Part shown: positions 50,401 to 60,000 of the stretch, in pieces
Layout of the letters: each line of letters starts with the position of its first letter
Numbering within the stretch: position 1 is the stretch's first letter
Source of the DNA: Solea solea
Taxonomy: Eukaryota > Chordata > Actinopteri > Pleuronectiformes > Soleidae
Assembly: GCF_958295425.1 (NCBI RefSeq)
Contig: NC_081142.1
Span: forward strand, 14,249,321 to 14,313,320
DNA: 64,000 bases
Direction of reading: 5' to 3'
The notes under the pieces: generated by a model
Database searches by the model: none
What the model saw: only the letters and a program-made list of their open reading frames with translations
Told to the model about the DNA's origin: nothing
Position numbers and translations under genes: made by a program

Positions 50401-52349
50401 ACACACATCTTAAATTCTCCATTTAGCAAATGTAAAATAAAATATTTGTGCCACAGAATTTTGAAGGGGAAAAAAGTCAAACAACTGCCTGCCCAGTGGT
50501 GCAACTTCACCACGAAATCAAGTCCATCATTCACAGGGCTCTAGTGCTGGACTATGGTGAGGCCAGCCAAACAAAACCATCAAACAAGAATGGTTCAAAT
50601 TCAGAGGCTCTGTTCTACAGAGGAGGCTGAGGCCTGATGGACTCATGAAAAATTCCTCCATTCCCTGAAGTTACAGCTGGGTTACACTTCCAAATATCCC
50701 TTTAAATTCTCTTTCGTCAGCCTCTCCCAACCTTCCCCTCACATCTTCAGAGAAGAATCTTTCATCTGACAGCAGATCTGCAGATGTGTGCTGGGGAAGA
50801 TGGGTGATTGACAAGGTTTCAGCAATAAAAATAAACACAAAGAGAATGACGGAAGGATAACAACAGAGAAAAGGTGATTGACTGCTTGAGCTGGATTTCT
50901 TTACACACACACACCTGTTATTACCCCACAACACACAAATATGAAAGTGAAAATGATTCAAAATAAGACAATCAGTCAAAGACAGAGAAGAGTGAAAACA
51001 ATAATAATTCGGGAATTAATTACTCTTAAATCACAGGGTCTACTATGAGAATAATCTAAATGGAGAAAGAAAGCAATTCATGCTTGGAATGAATGAACTG
51101 ATGTGTTGGCAATCTTCACACTGATTAAGGTATGTTCCTGCAGCAAGTGTGGCCTATAAATAACAGGTTACAATTTAGACAACTTGTCAATTTAATAGCA
51201 GGAAATAAACTGCAGGTTAGTCAATGTAGAGTTTAAAATTAGATTCTTAAAAAAGACAAATACTTGACTGCATCTTTAAGGGCAGCACACAATAGTTTAC
51301 CAACTGTGCACCTCAAAACACCTATACTGATGGTGTCTTCTACTCAGAATCAAGTGGACATCACTGAAGTGCTACCTTTAAAATTAAGAACATAAGAGGT
51401 AAGTTCTTTGCTGGCAGAGTTGCGGATTCAAATCACTGTCTCGAGTCAAGTCCACAAAAGTCAACATGTCAGCTACATATCTCTATTTCCTGTCAACATT
51501 GGTACTTTTTGCAAAGGTTCCAAACTAAATATTTTAAACTTTCAAGAGAAAAATGTTCTCTGAATCTTCTGTAAAGAGAGCCCTTGATTTTAGCATTGCA
51601 CTACCATCACGTCATTGAACCTCCATTCTACATCAAACTGATGCAGAGAAAACAGATACTGTTTTTCAATTGCACATATTCTTCTTCCTTAATGTGACAC
51701 CTACATGACCCAGAACAGAACCAAAAACTCAACAGCTCATTAGATATTGGTATGATGTTTCGCATTTGTTAATGTAGCCTTAAATTACTAGATTTTAATG
51801 GAAAAAACTGAGGTTATATATGCTTCTTTGACACTTTTTTCAAAACTTCCAAGCCACAATTTTTTTTCAAACTTGTAAATTATGGACTCAACTGTCATAC
51901 TACCTTTTTCCACCTCAAGGTCAAAGAACAGAATGAAAAAGGCTTAATATCAGTGCCCTTTACATGCTCACATCCACAAACTTACTGACGTTAGTCAAGA
52001 AACTGTCTGGTACATTCCTGATTGAAACTATTCAACTAAAATGTCAGGTCGACACGTCGGGGAACAAGAGAGTTACGCCAAATTTGCACTATATCAGTTA
52101 AACATTTAACTAGATTGGGGTTTCGATACCAACTGTGGTCAGGCTGCCATTACTGTTTTCTGTAACATGGCACTCCCACTGATACATTAAAACTAAATAA
52201 ATCAAAAAAGTGAAAATAACAGCTTGATGATTTTTTTTACCTACACACAGAATGTGTGTTGGCATCAAGTTACATATCCAACCTGAGATGTGTGAAAACA
52301 GGACAGGTAGATGGTTGTTATGAGTTTATATCAGAGAGTAGGAGTTGGA

Positions 52350-52392
<43 letters not shown>

Positions 52393-52661
52393 AAACAAAC
52401 ACTATATCAGGAGGAGGAAAGGTGTTAAGGAAGCATACTGTGACAACAAGGTAGAAAAGTGAAGGAACAATCAGTGTGGGGAAGCTCAGTAACAGAAACA
52501 CAATGACATATACTGCAAAGAGCATGTGTGCACAAACGCATACAGTTGAAGACTTAGTTAATAATGTAATCTGAATACTAAGGGAGTGGGTTAGCTCTGC
52601 TCACTGCCTGCAGCATCAGAGATCTACAACATTGAGGGAAAGAAGGGAAAACATACACAAA

Positions 52662-52699
<38 letters not shown>

Positions 52700-55600
52700 C
52701 AAAATCAAGTGGCAGAAAAGAAAAAAACAGACAAGTATCAGGAACCTCCAGAGATGATTGCCAGAAAGAAAAAAGTAAAAGTGTTATGAAGCATGCACAA
52801 AATGGAAAGCCAGTGGGCAAAATGACTGCTGAAATCCCTATAGTGTAACTACACTGGTACACTGTTTTCAAATGAAACCTCAAATTCAGTATATGTGCTG
52901 TTTTTTTGATTGTGTAGAAATGTACTGCACAAAATAAAGAGAAAAACCTTTGCAACAAAACCCCAAAATGAAGAAAAACATAGCTGAAGTCTAGAATGTT
53001 CACAAAGCATTAGTTATCATACCTAGTATTGCACAGACAACACCTCTATAGAATTGCACACTACTTTTCAGTTCTAAGACGCGAGCCTGAAGCATGTAGT
53101 TGGCAAGTTGTCAATCAGAATATCCAAAGTGAAGTTTGACTTCACTTAGACTGTTTTAGATCACAGACATACATGGGTTTGGGACCCAATTATTTGGCAT
53201 ACGGATGAGTAGTTGAAAGGAAGCCAATATCATTAATACATTAAACCCTCCCTGGGCCAATTGTTGATTTGAATCAATAAAGAAATGTATGATACGAATG
53301 AAGCTCAGACCTGGGCCCATATGTATGGAGAAAGATTTGAGTCAAATGGGAAACAAATTTCGGCTGTTTGTATCCACTTTTTTCACATCGTCAGTCCCGC
53401 ACAGATACACAAATGCAGTCTGTGTTTGAAAGAACAGGAGGAAACTGTCTGAAAATAGGGACATCTGGGCTGTCTGTGAATTCATGTAGAAGAACTGACA
53501 AAATAGCTCATCCAATACAAAGCGAACATTTGTAAGTATTTTTCACAAGAGGATGATGCTCTAACTGGCATTTCATTCTAATTTCTGAAAATCTGCTCTT
53601 TTCTGCGGTCAACCATAGCACTGACAAAAATGGCATATGACAAGTAGCTATATTACATGCTTTTGGCAGTTAAAACTTTTAAATGATGAATGGCATGATA
53701 ATGTTGTGTCCATAAAGCATCAGGAAAGTTTAAAAAATAAAAAGTGACCAACCAGGATTTGGACTGTCCAAAATGCAGGTAGTTGATGCTGTAGAGGTCC
53801 ATGTCCTCAGTGTGCCAGGCAAATGTGGTCTTCCACATGCCAAAATACAGATATGGAGTATTGACGCCCTCAATAACGATGCCACACTCCTGCTCCACCA
53901 TATCCAACAGTGTGTTGAGACGGCTAATGTTCCACTCTTGAATGTCCTGGATAAAACAATATGCATTTTTATGAAGTGTGCACATTAGTCCCACCAGATG
54001 GTGCTGTAGTCGAGCCAAAATAATCTTCCCTAGCAGATACTGGCATCAGGTAATAAAAACATAATATTTAAAGCAGCTTGTATTATGGAAATATTTTTTC
54101 CAATAAACAATTATCACATATCAGTCCATTTAAATTACGATCATTATAGCTAATAAACTACTCACATGGTATACTTTGGATCATGTTATCCTTTAAAAAT
54201 ATTAAACATACTGAGTGAGTAGTGGTTAATAGATTAGATCATGATGTCCAGCAAAGTAAATTATGGGCACTCATGCCATCTCACCTCATCATAGATGGAG
54301 CCACTGACATCTGCACCGTATATGGGTGACACAAATGTCAGGTTTTTCCAGTATTTCCTCTCAAGGTCATCAAAGTCTTTGTGGCGAGGTGTGCAGTACC
54401 TAAAAACAAGAACCACTGTAATGTCCGCAGAAAGTATGGAAATTGCCCTTTGGCTACAACATCACCATCAACACCATTGCTTGTAGGTTAGGTGTACTGA
54501 CTGTACACACAACCCTCATATGGCGGACTGAAATTACTTATTCATACCGACATCCATAGTTTTTGCTTAAGAAAAAAAAGATGATGCAAGATATTAGGAA
54601 ACCATGCAACATTGCATACTTATTTATCACATTTTTATGTGCAAACGGTCTATACGGGAAGCTCAGTGTGAAAGGAAGTGATAATGGGTAAGAGGAGTGA
54701 AGCTGACGGTGTTCGTGTGAGAAAGAGACGGGACAAATTAATTACTATTTTATTTTCTTTTTAGCTGCACAGTATAGGGGCTTATAACAGCTCGGTTATA
54801 TTATTAGAACTTTAATGTCATGTAAAATAAAGTCTGTCCCCACATGCACGGTGTGCGTCTCACAGATACAGCATCTGCTGCATCACCGCCATGTTACCCG
54901 ACTCATGGAGGATGAGCGACAGTGCGTTACATGCGCTGATATTTGAGCTGCTCGTCTGTGATTTCCACGTCGATTCATTATCCTTTTTTTGGAATGAAAA
55001 TACAGCTGTAACAAAATCGCACCAACTCACTTTTTGCTGTTGGCCAGCTTGCGGTACTCGCTCACAGTCATTGACTTCTTCTGGATGTTGTATTGGGTAA
55101 ACAGACCAGACTGACCGGTCACCACCTGCATGATAGGAGCTGGAATCACCATGTCCTCGATGGTGTCGTAGCATCTCCTCGGCTTCCAGCCCTCTGGGGG
55201 AATCACCTGTTAAAATGGAACAAATGGTTTACATTACAGCAGTAAACAGACAATCAAAGTGAAAGTTTAACAGTTAACTCCTGCCACATCAAGGTAATAG
55301 GTACTCAATAAATGCAACACCTGTGCAACAGCGTTCTATTTAATTTTCCTGTTGACAAAACACTTATTAATTGATTATCAATCTATATTTCTTTAGCTGA
55401 ACATGACATTATCAACATAAAAATCAAATGAAAATGTCAAACATTTGTTACTGTCATCTTCTAGAGAAGTGTAATTGTTATCATTACTTGTGCAGAGCTT
55501 GTTCAATACATGGTTGTTACCTCATTAAAAATTCAATATGTTATTTTAAATAAACTTAAATCTACTCTAGCTAAATATCTAAATACTCTTTAGAAGACAT

Positions 55601-55986
55601 ACTACAAGTTCAAGAGTTGCAGCGTGCATTTGGGTATATTTACCTAACCATTGCAATCCATGATAATTTAACACGGTTGTATCCTCTGGGGCTGGGGCCT
55701 CAATACATGTGTGTGCAAGGCGTGATGGCTGCATCTTGCACACCTCTGTTGTTTACACAGAGAATGTATCTGCTGCTCTATTTTACATAGGGTTTGCCTT
55801 TGAAGTTGCTATAAATTATATACTTTTAAACGTGGTCCTACTCAATTAAAATACAAATACAAATACATCACAATGAATACTTCACAATAAAAGCCTTGAT
55901 GAAAAGTGAATGGTACAGAAATGGGCTCAGAGGGTGTTGTGTTTGTACCATATTTGACAGGTACAGACATTGATACTGTGGTCAAG

Positions 55987-56019
<33 letters not shown>

Positions 56020-56633
56020 AACTACAACAAAAAACAATGTTGATTTCTCCATTCAGTTAAATAAAAATACACCGACATGCAAACAATGACAATCACTTTA
56101 GCTAAAATTGGCAGTGCAAAAAAGGTGTAAATGAACAGTAACTCCTGTTAATCTTCTGTGTAGTATAAGACCATGTGTAACATATGTGAATACTATACAG
56201 TACATGTGTGAGTGTGCACTGTCCTCACCTTTGCAACACCAGCACGGTGAGCTCCTTGGGACTCCATGTAGGCTATGTATTTTGCGAAGTCTTTGAACTC
56301 TTCCATAGTGGGCCGAAAGGTCATAATCTTGCAGCTTGGGTTCTTGGCAGTGGCTGGTGGTGGTGGTGGCAGCAGAGGGGCTGGGGGAAGCTCAGAACCA
56401 GGAACAAGTCCTGCAGCCACATCTGAGTCTGCAGGCTGAGCTGCATCGAGATCTGGAGCAACACTGCATTCTGAGGTCACCGCTGTCTGAAGGGATTCAG
56501 CTAATCCTGGATGCTGGCTAGATAACTGGTCTCGAGCTGCACTTGGGCTGAGAGCCGGAGGTGCAGGGTCTGGTGAAGAGGCTAGGGCAGGGGGAGGAGC
56601 TGACACCGTGTCCATAGGGATCTCGGTAGCCAT
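21187..56633 (-). CDS. kdm4b: kdm4b: JmjC histone lysine demethylase 4B (21 coding exons, 1229 aa)
   Basis: Fe(II)/2-oxoglutarate-dependent nuclear demethylase of H3K9me3/me2 and H3K36me3. The coding exons listed below sum to 3690 nt, in phase from ATG (56633) to TAA (21187). Order: Pro/Ala-rich extension (1-97), JmjN (about 102-145), and JmjC (about 233-397) with iron ligands H277/E279 (HTED) and H365, 2-oxoglutarate lysine K295, and zinc ligands C323, H329, C395 and C397. Then come a Glu/Arg/Lys-rich helical stretch (461-540), two PHD modules (about 686-907), a (V-T-P-P-K)-type repeat (908-927), a double Tudor (about 940-1050), and a tail ending with YVSYMETLL. Spacing of the modules and the AAKR and YV..(M/V)E.LL tail motifs match KDM4B better than KDM4A or KDM4C. 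The N-terminus is about 88 residues longer than in mammals. Two Tudor cage residues are replaced. The next in-frame Met after M7 is inside JmjN, so the start must be M1 or M7 unless another first exon is spliced in. Confidence 0.94.
22600..22895 (+). pseudogene. hAT transposase BED-finger remnant (frameshifted) in kdm4b last intron
   Basis: Plus-strand frames across this stretch give pieces of a BED zinc finger: [15 protein letters not shown] in one frame, then SACRWCFK (CxxC) in another, then [15 protein letters not shown] in a third. W-x2-F, CxxC and the NHP end are in the usual order and spacing. Frameshifts and a stop break it, so it is a relic. It is antisense to kdm4b. Confidence 0.55.
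22978..23278. repeat. compound (TA)/(CA)/(TATG) microsatellite
   Basis: Long AT/GT dinucleotide array within the last kdm4b intron, interrupted once by a unique 52-bp block (see next entry). Confidence 0.92.
23042..23331. repeat. 52-bp direct repeat flanking the microsatellite
   Basis: The unique block TATGTATTCCATGCACAGAT and following bases occurs at 23042-23093 and again at 23280-23331, with one mismatch visible (AGTAG/AGTAC). The unit between the copies is almost pure microsatellite, so a segmental duplication of about 238 bp is likely. Confidence 0.88.
23913..24005 (-). CDS. kdm4b: kdm4b coding exon 20: end of double Tudor
   Basis: 93 nt, phase 0, residues 1028-1058: [16 protein letters not shown], then [12 protein letters not shown], matching the conserved LPKRV(R/K)(S/A)RL of KDM4A/B. 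The donor is CTT|GTAAGT. Confidence 0.94.
25335..25450. repeat. possible dispersed DNA-transposon fragment
   Basis: CATTCAGACCTGGCATTAAC and CTGATTATATTTGGAGGTGG resemble motifs of a common fish repeat as I recall it. The termini are not defined here. Confidence 0.3.
25682..25714. repeat. (CA)n microsatellite
   Basis: CACACACACC then about 12 CA units, in intron 19 beyond exon 19. Confidence 0.88.
25860..25979 (-). CDS. kdm4b: kdm4b coding exon 19: second Tudor, altered cage
   Basis: 120 nt, residues 988-1027: [17 protein letters not shown], then [13 protein letters not shown]. In KDM4A and human KDM4B the equivalent reads RWTDG..Y. Here the Trp and Tyr cage positions are T1007 and L1013. 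The frame and splice sites (CTTCAG|AGT, CAG|GTGAGG) are intact, so this is not a pseudo-exon. Confidence 0.92.
26891..27070 (-). CDS. kdm4b: kdm4b coding exon 18: first Tudor
   Basis: 180 nt, residues 928-987: [34 protein letters not shown]972 corresponds to cage residue F932 of KDM4A and is kept. The acceptor abuts a roughly 115-nt CT-rich microsatellite. The donor is GTA|GTGAGT. Confidence 0.93.
27073..27187. repeat. (GA)n microsatellite adjoining exon 18 acceptor
   Basis: About 115 nt of GA on the plus strand, read as CT on the kdm4b strand. It ends within a few bases of the AG at 27072-27071 and makes up half of the 231-nt intron. Confidence 0.93.
27302..27538 (-). CDS. kdm4b: kdm4b coding exon 17: extended PHD end and VTPPK repeat
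   Basis: 237 nt, residues 849-927: [27 protein letters not shown], and [15 protein letters not shown] (end of PHD2). The last 60 nt are four 15-nt units encoding [15 protein letters not shown] and VTTPK. I know of no such repeat in human KDM4A or KDM4B at this linker. Confidence 0.92.
29556..29664 (-). CDS. kdm4b: kdm4b coding exon 16: extended PHD middle
   Basis: 109 nt, residues 812-848: [17 protein letters not shown], then PVDISAVPE. The His and Cys of HVIC are zinc ligands. The acceptor is CACTAG|CTGG and the donor CTG|GTAAGT. Confidence 0.94.
30116..30171 (-). CDS. kdm4b: kdm4b coding exon 15: start of second, extended PHD
   Basis: 56 nt, residues 794-811 plus two bases: [18 protein letters not shown]. 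This is the [10 protein letters not shown] signature that opens the second PHD in KDM4A-C. The donor is CG|GTAAGT inside the Arg codon. Confidence 0.94.
30277..30682. repeat. possible non-autonomous DNA element in intron 14
   Basis: The left edge has GTGTTTCCATCATGTTAC, the right edge has CTGGTACCACAAGGGAAGGG and AAAATGGAAATTTGG. This resembles fish elements whose ends carry GTTTCCAT/ATGGAAAC around GGTACC-rich arms. Inverted ends are degenerate. Confidence 0.3.
30775..30851 (-). CDS. kdm4b: kdm4b coding exon 14: end of PHD1
   Basis: 77 nt, residues 768-793: [19 protein letters not shown] and TAGAWTV, matching the end of KDM4 PHD1 (WTCSRC..AWT). The donor is GTG|GTGAGT. Confidence 0.93.
32225..32426 (-). 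CDS. kdm4b: kdm4b coding exon 13: PHD1
   Basis: 202 nt, residues 701-767 plus one base: [18 protein letters not shown], then a Cys-rich CCCSC cluster and QVHA. The insert [11 protein letters not shown] lies before the conserved PEMCF. The donor is GCTA|GTAAGT; the next exon completes HASCYG. Confidence 0.92.
32600..32760 (-). CDS. kdm4b: kdm4b coding exon 12: entry to first PHD
   Basis: 161 nt, residues 647-700: [18 protein letters not shown], then [15 protein letters not shown]689 and C692 are the first zinc ligands of PHD1. The acceptor is CCCACAG|AGCTG and the donor AAG|GTACAG. Confidence 0.92.
33352..33533 (+). mobile_element. tRNA-derived SINE, copy 3, different tail
   Basis: It shares CTTTCAACTGGAAGGTTGTGGGTT and CCCTGGGCAAGACACTGAG with copies 1 and 2, but ends with TTTGGATAAAAGCATCTGC and ATGTAATGTAAC, a tail of another fish SINE subfamily. 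The A-box end is lost. It lies in intron 11, antisense to kdm4b. Confidence 0.6.
33771..33891 (-). CDS. kdm4b: kdm4b coding exon 11: linker before PHD
   Basis: 121 nt, residues 607-646 plus one base. It is basic and proline-containing ([20 protein letters not shown]), as in the KDM4 region between JmjC and PHD. The acceptor is TTATCAG|GTGTGC and the donor CAAG|GTATGT. Confidence 0.88.
34118..34308 (-). CDS. kdm4b: kdm4b coding exon 10: acidic/basic linker
   Basis: 191 nt, residues 543-606: [31 protein letters not shown], and VPADNKLE. An alternative acceptor six bases downstream (AG at 34304-34303) would remove two residues without changing frame. The donor is GAG|GTGAAT. Confidence 0.87.
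34699..34946 (-). CDS. kdm4b: kdm4b coding exon 9: charged helical region
   Basis: 248 nt, residues 460-542. It is rich in Arg, Glu and Lys ([28 protein letters not shown]) with a heptad-like look, so probably a long helix or coiled coil. The reading frame stays open past the GT at 34698 to a stop at 34676, but phase and the next exon support the splice at GAGG|GTGAGG. Confidence 0.88.
35189..35385 (-). CDS. kdm4b: kdm4b coding exon 8: end of JmjC
   Basis: 197 nt, residues 395-459 plus two bases. It starts directly with CSC (C395, C397, the last zinc ligands), then [14 protein letters not shown] and [12 protein letters not shown]. The donor is AGAAA|GTAAGA. The preceding intron is about 5.6 kb. 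Confidence 0.95.
35386..40954. other. kdm4b intron 7 (5.6 kb), no gene inside
   Basis: Contains a G17 run (36072-36088), a CT microsatellite (38919-38944), and two long plus-strand open frames (38093-38512, 40305-40847) without recognisable domains, judged chance. No transposon ends found. Confidence 0.5.
36072..36088. repeat. poly-G tract
   Basis: 17 consecutive G on the plus strand inside intron 7. Confidence 0.85.
40955..41092 (-). CDS. kdm4b: kdm4b coding exon 7: third iron ligand
   Basis: 138 nt, phase 0, residues 349-394. It encodes [18 protein letters not shown], with H365 as the third Fe(II) ligand, then [15 protein letters not shown]377/T378 match the Ser/Thr pair associated with trimethyl-lysine preference in KDM4A-C. 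The donor is CAG|GTAAGA. Confidence 0.95.
41093..42677. other. kdm4b intron 6, nothing recognised
   Basis: Unique AT-rich sequence. No exon or repeat identified. Confidence 0.5.
42678..42781 (-). CDS. kdm4b: kdm4b coding exon 6: JmjC zinc-binding part
   Basis: 104 nt, residues 314-348: [19 protein letters not shown], then [10 protein letters not shown] and IPFDR. C323 and H329 are the first two ligands of the structural zinc. The acceptor is CTGCAG|GATTC and the donor AGG|GTGGGT. Confidence 0.95.
42782..46886. other. kdm4b intron 5 (4.1 kb)
   Basis: Holds a G10 run near 44060, an AT-microsatellite (44424-44456), a unique AT-rich block with ATTAATCCCCATTAAAATG near 44270, and a short CCGAACCCGACCTGAACC patch near 45710 that may be an old repeat. 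No coding exon. Confidence 0.45.
44424..44456. repeat. (AT)n microsatellite
   Basis: About 16 AT units in intron 5. Confidence 0.92.
46887..46936 (-). CDS. kdm4b: kdm4b coding exon 5: 50-nt JmjC exon
   Basis: A very short exon encoding [16 protein letters not shown] between introns of about 6.8 kb and 4.1 kb. Phases fit both neighbours. Mammalian KDM4 proteins have PPEHG where this reads SPEQG. Splice sites are TGCAG|GTATTC and CAAG|GTGAGG. Confidence 0.92.
52350..52392. repeat. (CA)n microsatellite
   Basis: About 21 uninterrupted CA units in intron 4. Confidence 0.94.
52662..52700. repeat. (CT)n-(CA)n compound microsatellite
   Basis: About ten CT units followed by CA units interrupted by AAA. 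Confidence 0.88.
53753..53946 (-). CDS. kdm4b: kdm4b coding exon 4: JmjC catalytic core
   Basis: 194 nt, residues 233-297. It contains [19 protein letters not shown] followed by the iron-binding HTED (H277, E279), N287 and K295 (2-oxoglutarate). The exon ends inside the Trp codon at TCCTG|GTTGGT. A second GT four bases on would break the phase with exon 5. Confidence 0.95.
54285..54399 (-). CDS. kdm4b: kdm4b coding exon 3: start of JmjC
   Basis: 115 nt, residues 194-232: [19 protein letters not shown], then [11 protein letters not shown]. The tyrosine of IYGAD corresponds to KDM4A Y132, a 2-oxoglutarate contact. The acceptor is TTTTTAG|G and the donor GAG|GTGAGA, phase 0. Confidence 0.95.
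55031..55206 (-). CDS. kdm4b: kdm4b coding exon 2: JmjN to JmjC linker
   Basis: 176 nt, codons 136-193 plus two bases. It encodes [10 protein letters not shown], then [26 protein letters not shown] and SEYRKLANS, all strongly conserved in KDM4 proteins. The donor is AAAAA|GTGAGT. Confidence 0.95.
55986..56020. repeat. (TAC)n trinucleotide repeat
   Basis: About 11 ACT/TAC units in the intron between coding exons 1 and 2. Confidence 0.92.
56229..56633 (-). CDS. kdm4b: kdm4b coding exon 1: N-terminal extension and JmjN
   Basis: Codons 1-135. The exon begins at 56660 after a CTTCCAG acceptor, with 27 nt of 5' UTR before the ATG (context CAAATGG, weak at -3, G at +4). Residues 1-97 are Pro/Ala/Ser-rich with a P8 run near residue 90. 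Then [16 protein letters not shown] and ESQGAHRAG give JmjN. The donor is AAG|GTGAGG, phase 0. Confidence 0.92.
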
Positions 56634-56660
56634 TTGGTCAGTGAAGTTTTGCAGGTGAAC

Positions 56661-59613
56661 CTGGAAGTGAGAGCAAGGGAAATCAGAGCTTATTCAGTAT
56701 TCAGCTTGTTAAAAAATCCCAGGAACCTTTGGCAAGCTCAAAATCTATCCACTGAGATAAGTTTGGGCATTTTTCATAATCTAAACTATTTAAAAGGTAT
56801 GTGCAGTGCTTTTTTTTAAAATGTGAACATTTGCAACCTCACATAAATTGATATGTTAAGTTCTTTTAGTGAAACATGGTGTGAAATACTTTGGATACAA
56901 TAGGGCACTTCTTTAATTGCTTTGTTGAAAATATGGTATGAACATTTAATAAATAGATGTATAATGAATAAAAAATAAATGATAATAAGTGGAAACTGAT
57001 AAGTAATTTATCAAGTGTCTCTGTTTAGTGCAAGGGTAATTAGGTCTAAAGGTCAGTCTGACATTTTATTATACACACAGGTGCTGTTGATAATTCATGC
57101 GTGTGACTAGTGTGACTTGTGGGTATCTGTGTGGACGTGTGTGTTCATCATAAGGCTAGTAATTGATTCCTCCTGGATGTACCAATAACTTTTGTCGTTT
57201 GCCACTGTGACAGAGCTGACTGCAGGGAGTGCGCACACACACACACACAGAGACACCAATGGAATGCACACGCATCTAGTGCCAACAACACACTGACACA
57301 CACACGCACCCACACACCACACCTTTCCCATCTCCCTCTCTTCCTCCTTTCCCATCGCAAAAATTAAATGCTTCATCTTACTCCAACTGTGTCCGGCTCC
57401 AATAAAAAATATAGAATGTATGTCGGGTTTGGACAAAGGCCACATTCTAGTTCATACTGAGACAACAGGCTTACAACTGACCTATTTATGCAAAGATCAA
57501 CATTATCTAGGGTTCTGTCTAACTGAAGAAAACAAAACGTCAGCAAAAATTTAAAAGTGCAGGACTTCTCTATTGATTCACTACACAGAGAACAGAAGTG
57601 CATAAACTCTATGTGTTGAACATGGATGGGGCATCTCTTAACGTAGCTTTCTCCGCTATTACCCCGCTGTAAACTCCCTCTTCTTCAGCCCAAGTTTCCC
57701 TCCATTCCCTTCCATTTGAGCAGTGCTGCTGTGGGGAGACATCAAGTAGTGGCGCCCAGCGAGTGAAACTGGCAGGGACTGTTTACTTTAGAGCACCTTA
57801 AATTAATAATTAAAATATCAGTCTCTATTAAGATGTATCGATTATCGTATTGCACAAGGAAGGACGACGATATATCACCAAATCGATTTTTTGACCCACC
57901 CTTAGTCTAAGAATTAGGAAGCGACCGAAAGCAAACCAAGAAATAAAAGTCCCTCCAAGGGGCACTTAACTGTATTCATGATCAGTTGAGCTTAACATCG
58001 ATAGCAACTTCTGTGGTTGTTTCAAGTTACGGCCTTGTGTGCCAGTCTCTTTTTACCAATCAAAATGTCTTTCATCAGTTATGTTTTCTGCATGCTTGTG
58101 GTTAAAGATTGAATATAGTTTGGTTCAAGAACAGAAAAGGTGAACCGTCTTAATGAAAAGCAGACCGACACTGAGGAGTAGTAAACTGCAGTGTAATTAC
58201 TTTATTCTCTTAAAGTATCTAATACACTTAAAAGGGAAAATAGCACACTGGAATCATTGCATTTTCTGAATCTTGCACATGCACCCTTAATAATCCAACT
58301 AATGCAAGGTCAACACAACGGACAAGAAACACGACGGTATTAAACAAGTCAGTTTCTCTTTCTCTCTCTCCGTGTGTGTGTAGTTTGTATACAGTTTGTT
58401 GAATGGGTGACAAGAATTTCCTCTGCTTAGAGATGAAATTGACCGACAATGACATCAACTTCACTATTAACTAAACAAACTCTATTGATTTCTCAGTAAC
58501 TGTCTTCAAATAAGTCAACTTTAAATGTTTAAAGAGACAACAGACAATGTGTACCTAGCAGTTCAACATGGATAAATACACAGCAGTTTCAAGAGTTTAG
58601 CATCAGACTCATTTAAATGTACATCATTTGCATGGCAAAAACATGCACATGGTTTGCATGGTGTTGAATAGTGAACATTAAAACCATCAACACTTCATCG
58701 ATTCATTTGTATTTAGCCGTTTCTAATTTATTCCTTATATACACCTGTTGTGCAGCAACACATACTAATGAATGTTTATTCTATCACTGAATTAGTTGTC
58801 AAACAATTGATTAATAATTTCAGTGGGTTTTCTGAGACTTCTTCAATGTGACCATGCTCTGGTGTATTTGCCTCTCTTTAGAAGAGTAAACTGAATATGC
58901 TTTTGAAAACAAAAAACGATGTCACCAGAAATAACTATTTTCCAATATCACTTCCTGTAAAGAAACCTCTGAACAATTTTGAAACAGTGACCACTGATAG
59001 AACTCATGTATAAGCAAAGAGCAGCTTTCTAACAGGGTCTGACAGGCCACATGACCCCCAGCTGTCCAACCACAACAGAAAGGGGCCTGCAAACACCATT
59101 TAACTCCATCTGGGCCTGCAGCTAACTTCAATAGTGCATCAGGCTAAAATTGTAGTAAAGTTGGGACTGAAATAATTATACTATTAAACCTCATGTGTTA
59201 CCCTTACATCGCAACAGGCTTGATGAGAGGGAAATTAGGTTTTTAGTTACTAGAGCTGCAGTTGAAACAGGCTGCTGCGAAAGATGACAATGGATAGGCA
59301 CCATTAATATTAACAATACGAATTTAAGCAAGGATGAAAGCAACCAAAGACCGTGGCCGAAGCTCATCAAATGAGCAGTGCAGCCCAACAGAGTTGCAAA
59401 AACACGCAGAACCATCAACAACAGAGCTACACTTCACTGTGTCCTTATGCAGAGGGGGTTCTTAAGCTAACGCTAGCTAGCTTCTCGCTAGCCCCCTCCA
59501 TATCTGCAGTAGAAAAAAACAAAACACGGCGACGAAAGAGCAAACACGTTAGGACTAAACGAGAACACGGTCTTTACGATTGAATAAAACAAGATGTGTT
59601 TGAGAATCGTTAC
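56661..59613. other. kdm4b intron upstream of the ATG exon (about 3 kb)
   Basis: No coding exon. 57760-57905 has TATCGATTATCG and CGACGATATATCACC-type motifs of a common fish repeat. A GCTAGCTAGC palindromic patch lies at 59470-59490 near the promoter. Confidence 0.4.
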
Positions 59614-59690
59614 CTGCTGCGGTGTGGTATCGTGCTCGCCCTTTGATGTTCAATCAGTTTGGTTTCGAGTTGTAAAAATTCTCAGATTCG
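59614..59690 (-). other. kdm4b: kdm4b untranslated first exon (approximate 5' end)
   Basis: A strong donor CAG|GTAACG sits at 59614/59613 downstream of the CCAAT/GC promoter and about 3 kb upstream of the exon with the start codon. That exon begins with an acceptor 27 nt before the ATG, so an upstream non-coding exon must exist. This is the best candidate. The 5' limit is a guess. Confidence 0.45.
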
Positions 59691-60000
59691 GTTTTCCTTT
59701 AGCATTAGCTAAGAGACTATGTTGGGTCACGCCCACTTCAAGGACCACGCTTTGTGATTGGTTGAAAGATACGGAAGTTGGGATTTGTGGTCATAAAGCC
59801 GGGTCATGTGGTTGGTCAATTTCATGATCAACACGCGATTGAACGAATTAAAATAGACGCTCGCGTATCCGCGATGCCCGTCTGTGAAGAATGTGCACGC
59901 CCCACACGTACACACTACCGGATGGATTGACTTCGTCAGCCATTAAAGCAATTACATACCGCCAGTGCCAGTAAACACGTTTACGCCAGTATTTTCTGTA
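59615..60000 (-). promoter_or_regulatory. kdm4b promoter region, CpG-containing, between uhrf1 and kdm4b
   Basis: This segment lies upstream of a consensus splice donor (CAGCAG|GTAACG) that ends a probable untranslated exon at 59614. It contains a minus-strand CCAAT box (CCAATC, 59756-59761), a GGGCGTG-type GC box near 59728-59734, and clustered CpGs at 59825-59885. I see no TATA box at a convincing position. The exact start site cannot be told from sequence. Confidence 0.5.

Larger units (their letters stand above)
46937..53752. other. kdm4b intron 4 (6.8 kb, largest intron between coding exons)
   Basis: Unique AT-rich sequence. It has (CA)n at 52350-52392 and a CT/CA tract at 52662-52700. 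No exon, transposase motif or RNA gene recognised. Confidence 0.45.
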
